Assembly: GCA_030840185.1 (NCBI GenBank)
Contig: JAUZFY010000050.1
Location: 1 to 6,801 of the forward strand
Reading direction: 5' to 3'
Source of the DNA: Microbacteriaceae bacterium
GTDB taxonomy: Bacteria; Actinomycetota; Actinomycetes; Actinomycetales; Microbacteriaceae
DNA: 6,801 nucleotides
In this document: piece by piece, positions 5,341 through 6,801 of the stretch
Position numbering within the stretch: the first letter of the stretch is position 1
Layout of the letters: every line of letters begins with the position of its first letter
Translations under genes and position numbers: made by a program
Notes under the pieces: model-generated
What the model saw: only the letters and a program-made list of their open reading frames with translations
The model's database searches: none
What the model was told of the DNA's origin: nothing

Positions 5341-5930
5341 CAGTAGCGCTGTTCGAGCCACGGGTCGCCGTACATGTTGTAGCCGTTCTGCTCCCAGAAT
5401 CCGGGCTGGTCCGCGGGCATCATCTCGAGGCTCCGGATCCACTTGGCGCTCTTCCAGAAATACAGGTGCGGGACGAGCAGTCGGGCCGGGCCGCCGTGCT
5501 CCGGGTCGAGCGGTTCGCCGTCGAACTCGAAGGCGATCCAGGCCTTGCCGCCTAACAGATCGGCGAGCGGAATGTTCGTGGTGTACCCGCCGTAGCAGTG
5601 CGCCATCACAAATCCATCGGTGGTCTCGATGTCGGCGAAGAGCGTGTCGAGCGAGACTCCGCGCCAGCTGGTGCCGAACTTCGACCACCGGGTCACACAG
5701 TGGATGTCGGTGTCGATGTCCTCGATCGGCAGCGCGTGGATCTCGTCCCAGTTCCACGTGTGAAGGGTCGCGTCATCCGTGCGGATGCTGAACTGCCAGT
5801 CCGCGGTGTCGATGTCCGGCGTCGGGCCGGCGGACAGCACAGGAAAGTCGGCCGTGAGGTACTGGCCGGGCGGGAGGTCCGGTGTGTGATCGCGTCCGCG
5901 GCCGGTGAAACCGCGAGAGATGACTGCCAT
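5337..5930 (-). CDS. Sulfite oxidase-like molybdopterin-dependent oxidoreductase (cytosolic)
   Basis: A 197-residue protein with the sulfite oxidase/MsrP (YedY)-type molybdopterin fold. Cys78 in DIHCVTRWSKFG is the expected Mo ligand. FVMAHCYGGYTTNIPL and GGPARLLVPHLYFWKSAKW are family cofactor-pocket segments, the latter near the C-terminus. It has no Tat or Sec signal peptide, no transmembrane anchor and no C-terminal dimerisation domain, so it should stay in the cytosol, unlike periplasmic MsrP. ATG 5930 is fixed by a near-perfect ribosome site, AAGGAG, six bases upstream; the open frame extends farther, but into the moaA control region. It heads an operon with the reductase (4-nt overlap) and a zinc-ribbon protein. 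It may reduce or oxidise a small oxyanion, S-oxide or N-oxide; the substrate is not determinable here. Confidence 0.93.
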   Translation of the reverse strand: MAVISRGFTGRGRDHTPDLPPGQYLTADFPVLSAGPTPDIDTADWQFSIRTDDATLHTWNWDEIHALPIEDIDTDIHCVTRWSKFGTSWRGVSLDTLFADIETTDGFVMAHCYGGYTTNIPLADLLGGKAWIAFEFDGEPLDPEHGGPARLLVPHLYFWKSAKWIRSLEMMPADQPGFWEQNGYNMYGDPWLEQRYW

Positions 5931-5955
5931 GAGGTGCTCCTTCGGGTCAGGTTCA

Positions 5956-5961
5956 AGAATA
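5956..5961 (-). promoter_or_regulatory. -10 element for the molybdopterin oxidoreductase operon
   Basis: TATTCT reads on the minus strand, with transcription expected to start near 5949. That leaves a leader of about 18 nt carrying the AAGGAG ribosome site. No good -35 is visible at standard spacing. Placement relative to the start codon is convincing, but the hexamer alone is a modest match. Confidence 0.45.
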
Positions 5962-5978
5962 GCGACAGGGACCCCGCG

Positions 5979-5997
5979 CGGCGGAACGCCGTAGGCT
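5979..5997 (+). promoter_or_regulatory. moaA promoter -10 and adjoining inverted repeat
   Basis: TAGGCT (5992-5997) has the TAnnnT form, and its predicted start point is exactly the A of the moaA ATG at 6004, implying a leaderless mRNA. Immediately upstream, CGGCG GAA CGCCG (5979-5991) is a perfect 5-bp inverted repeat in the promoter spacer, a position where a bound protein could block polymerase. It may equally be chance in G+C-rich DNA. Confidence 0.45.
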
Positions 5998-6003
5998 AAT
6001 TTC

Positions 6004-6801
6004 ATGCCTGCCCTTGCCCTCGGAATCCCGAGCATTCGCCGTGATCCGGCTCAGAAGCCGTCGGTGACCGGCCGTCCGGATGCGCCCGGGCTTGTCGACC
6101 GGTTCGGGCGGACCGCGAGGGACCTTCGGGTCTCCGTCACGGAAAAATGTTCGTTGCGCTGCACCTACTGCATGCCCGAACAGGGCCTGCCCGCGATCGC
6201 CAGGGAGAATCTGCTCACCGCGACCGAGATCGCGCGCCTCGTCGGAATCGCCGTCCGCGATCTCGGGGTGCGCGACATCCGCTTCACCGGCGGCGAACCG
6301 CTCATGCGGGCTGACCTCGCCGAAATCATCCGTCGGTCCGCCGCGGTCGCCGCCGGGGCATCCATCTCGATGACAACCAACGGCATCGGTCTCGACCACC
6401 GCATCCACGAACTCGTCGATGCCGGCCTGACCCGCATCAACATCTCGCTCGACACCGTCGACCGTGACCACTTCGCCAGGCTCACCCGCCGCGATCGCCT
6501 CCCCGCCGTGTTCGCTGGCATCGAAGCGGCAAAGGCCGCCGGGCTCACCCCCCTGAAGATCAACGCGGTGCTCATGCGTGACACCCTCGGCGGGGCGACC
6601 GACCTGCTTGAGTGGTCGGTGGCCAACGGCGTGCGCCTTCGGTTTATCGAGCAAATGCCACTCGATGCCGACGAGGCCTGGGCGCGCGACCGAATGGTGG
6701 ATGCCGCCGAGTTGCTCGGTGTGCTCGGCGCCCGGTTCTCGCTCACGCGCCCTCACCGTGAAGATCCATCGGCGCCGGCGGAGGAGTGGCTTGTCGACGG
6801 C
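6004..6801 (+). CDS. moaA: GTP 3',8-cyclase MoaA (C-terminus beyond window)
   Basis: The first 266 residues of a radical SAM enzyme that converts GTP to 3',8-cyclo-7,8-dihydro-GTP, the first committed step of molybdopterin synthesis. The radical-SAM cluster motif CxxxCxxC is Cys49-Cys53-Cys56 ([11 protein letters not shown]). It is followed by FTGGEPLMR (94-102, SAM binding), SMTTNG (122-127), NISLDT and FIEQMPLD, all typical of MoaA. The frame is still open at the window end; the full protein is usually about 330-360 residues, so the second cluster's C-terminal Cys residues and the terminal GG are out of sight. There is no Shine-Dalgarno before ATG 6004, and a -10 box at 5992-5997 points to leaderless translation. 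It diverges from a Mo-enzyme operon that needs its product. Confidence 0.97.
   Translation, partial: MPALALGIPSIRRDPAQKPSVTGRPDAPGLVDRFGRTARDLRVSVTEKCSLRCTYCMPEQGLPAIARENLLTATEIARLVGIAVRDLGVRDIRFTGGEPLMRADLAEIIRRSAAVAAGASISMTTNGIGLDHRIHELVDAGLTRINISLDTVDRDHFARLTRRDRLPAVFAGIEAAKAAGLTPLKINAVLMRDTLGGATDLLEWSVANGVRLRFIEQMPLDADEAWARDRMVDAAELLGVLGARFSLTRPHREDPSAPAEEWLVDG

Noticed and set aside
5341..5757. Upstream in-frame extension of the reductase
   Set aside because: It lies wholly inside the Mo protein gene and translates to Arg-rich shadow sequence. The GTGA overlap at 5340 gives the family-like start.
5953..6756. 267-codon minus-strand frame opposite moaA
   Set aside because: moaA has all radical SAM motifs on the plus strand. 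The antisense frame has no recognisable domain.

Overview
The window is G+C-rich and gene-dense. Third codon positions are mostly G or C, GTG starts occur, and several genes look leaderless. The family set (APC permease, nitrilase-type hydrolase, FCD GntR regulator, DUF998, DUF6510, and a cytosolic sulfite-oxidase-like Mo protein beside moaA) fits a high-GC actinobacterium. Microbacteriaceae is my best guess, from family recall rather than any search.

Left (1-2292): a minus-strand operon of a carbon-nitrogen hydrolase (556-1443) followed 8 nt later by an APC-type amino acid/polyamine permease (547 leftward, running off the window). A GntR/FCD regulator (1523-2269) diverges from it across a short control region with a CTGATCAG palindrome. 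This looks like a self-contained uptake-and-hydrolysis module for an unidentified amine or amide under local control. A strong hairpin closes the regulator gene.

Middle (2293-2710): no convincing gene. A tandem repeat array of two and a third copies of a roughly 166-bp, hairpin-rich unit fills the gap between two convergent genes. Each full unit carries two adjacent 22-bp subrepeats centred on ATCGAT. I do not recognise this element, and it is the least explained part of the window. A terminator-like hairpin for the convergent cyclase gene follows it.

Centre (2711-4325): a minus-strand cyclase-family protein (kynurenine formamidase/polyketide cyclase fold) has an extra N-terminal domain and a metal motif altered at two usual His positions. 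It diverges across 49 nt from a DUF998 six-helix membrane protein.

Right (4322-6801): a tightly coupled minus-strand operon of a cytosolic sulfite-oxidase-like molybdopterin protein (5337-5930), an FAD/NAD(P)H reductase (4579-5340) and a small zinc-ribbon DUF6510 protein (4322-4579). The coding regions overlap by 4 and 1 nt. moaA, the first enzyme of molybdopterin biosynthesis, diverges from it and is cut by the window end, so cofactor synthesis and a likely cofactor consumer share one control region. The first two operon products probably form an NAD(P)H-to-molybdenum electron transfer pair of unknown substrate.
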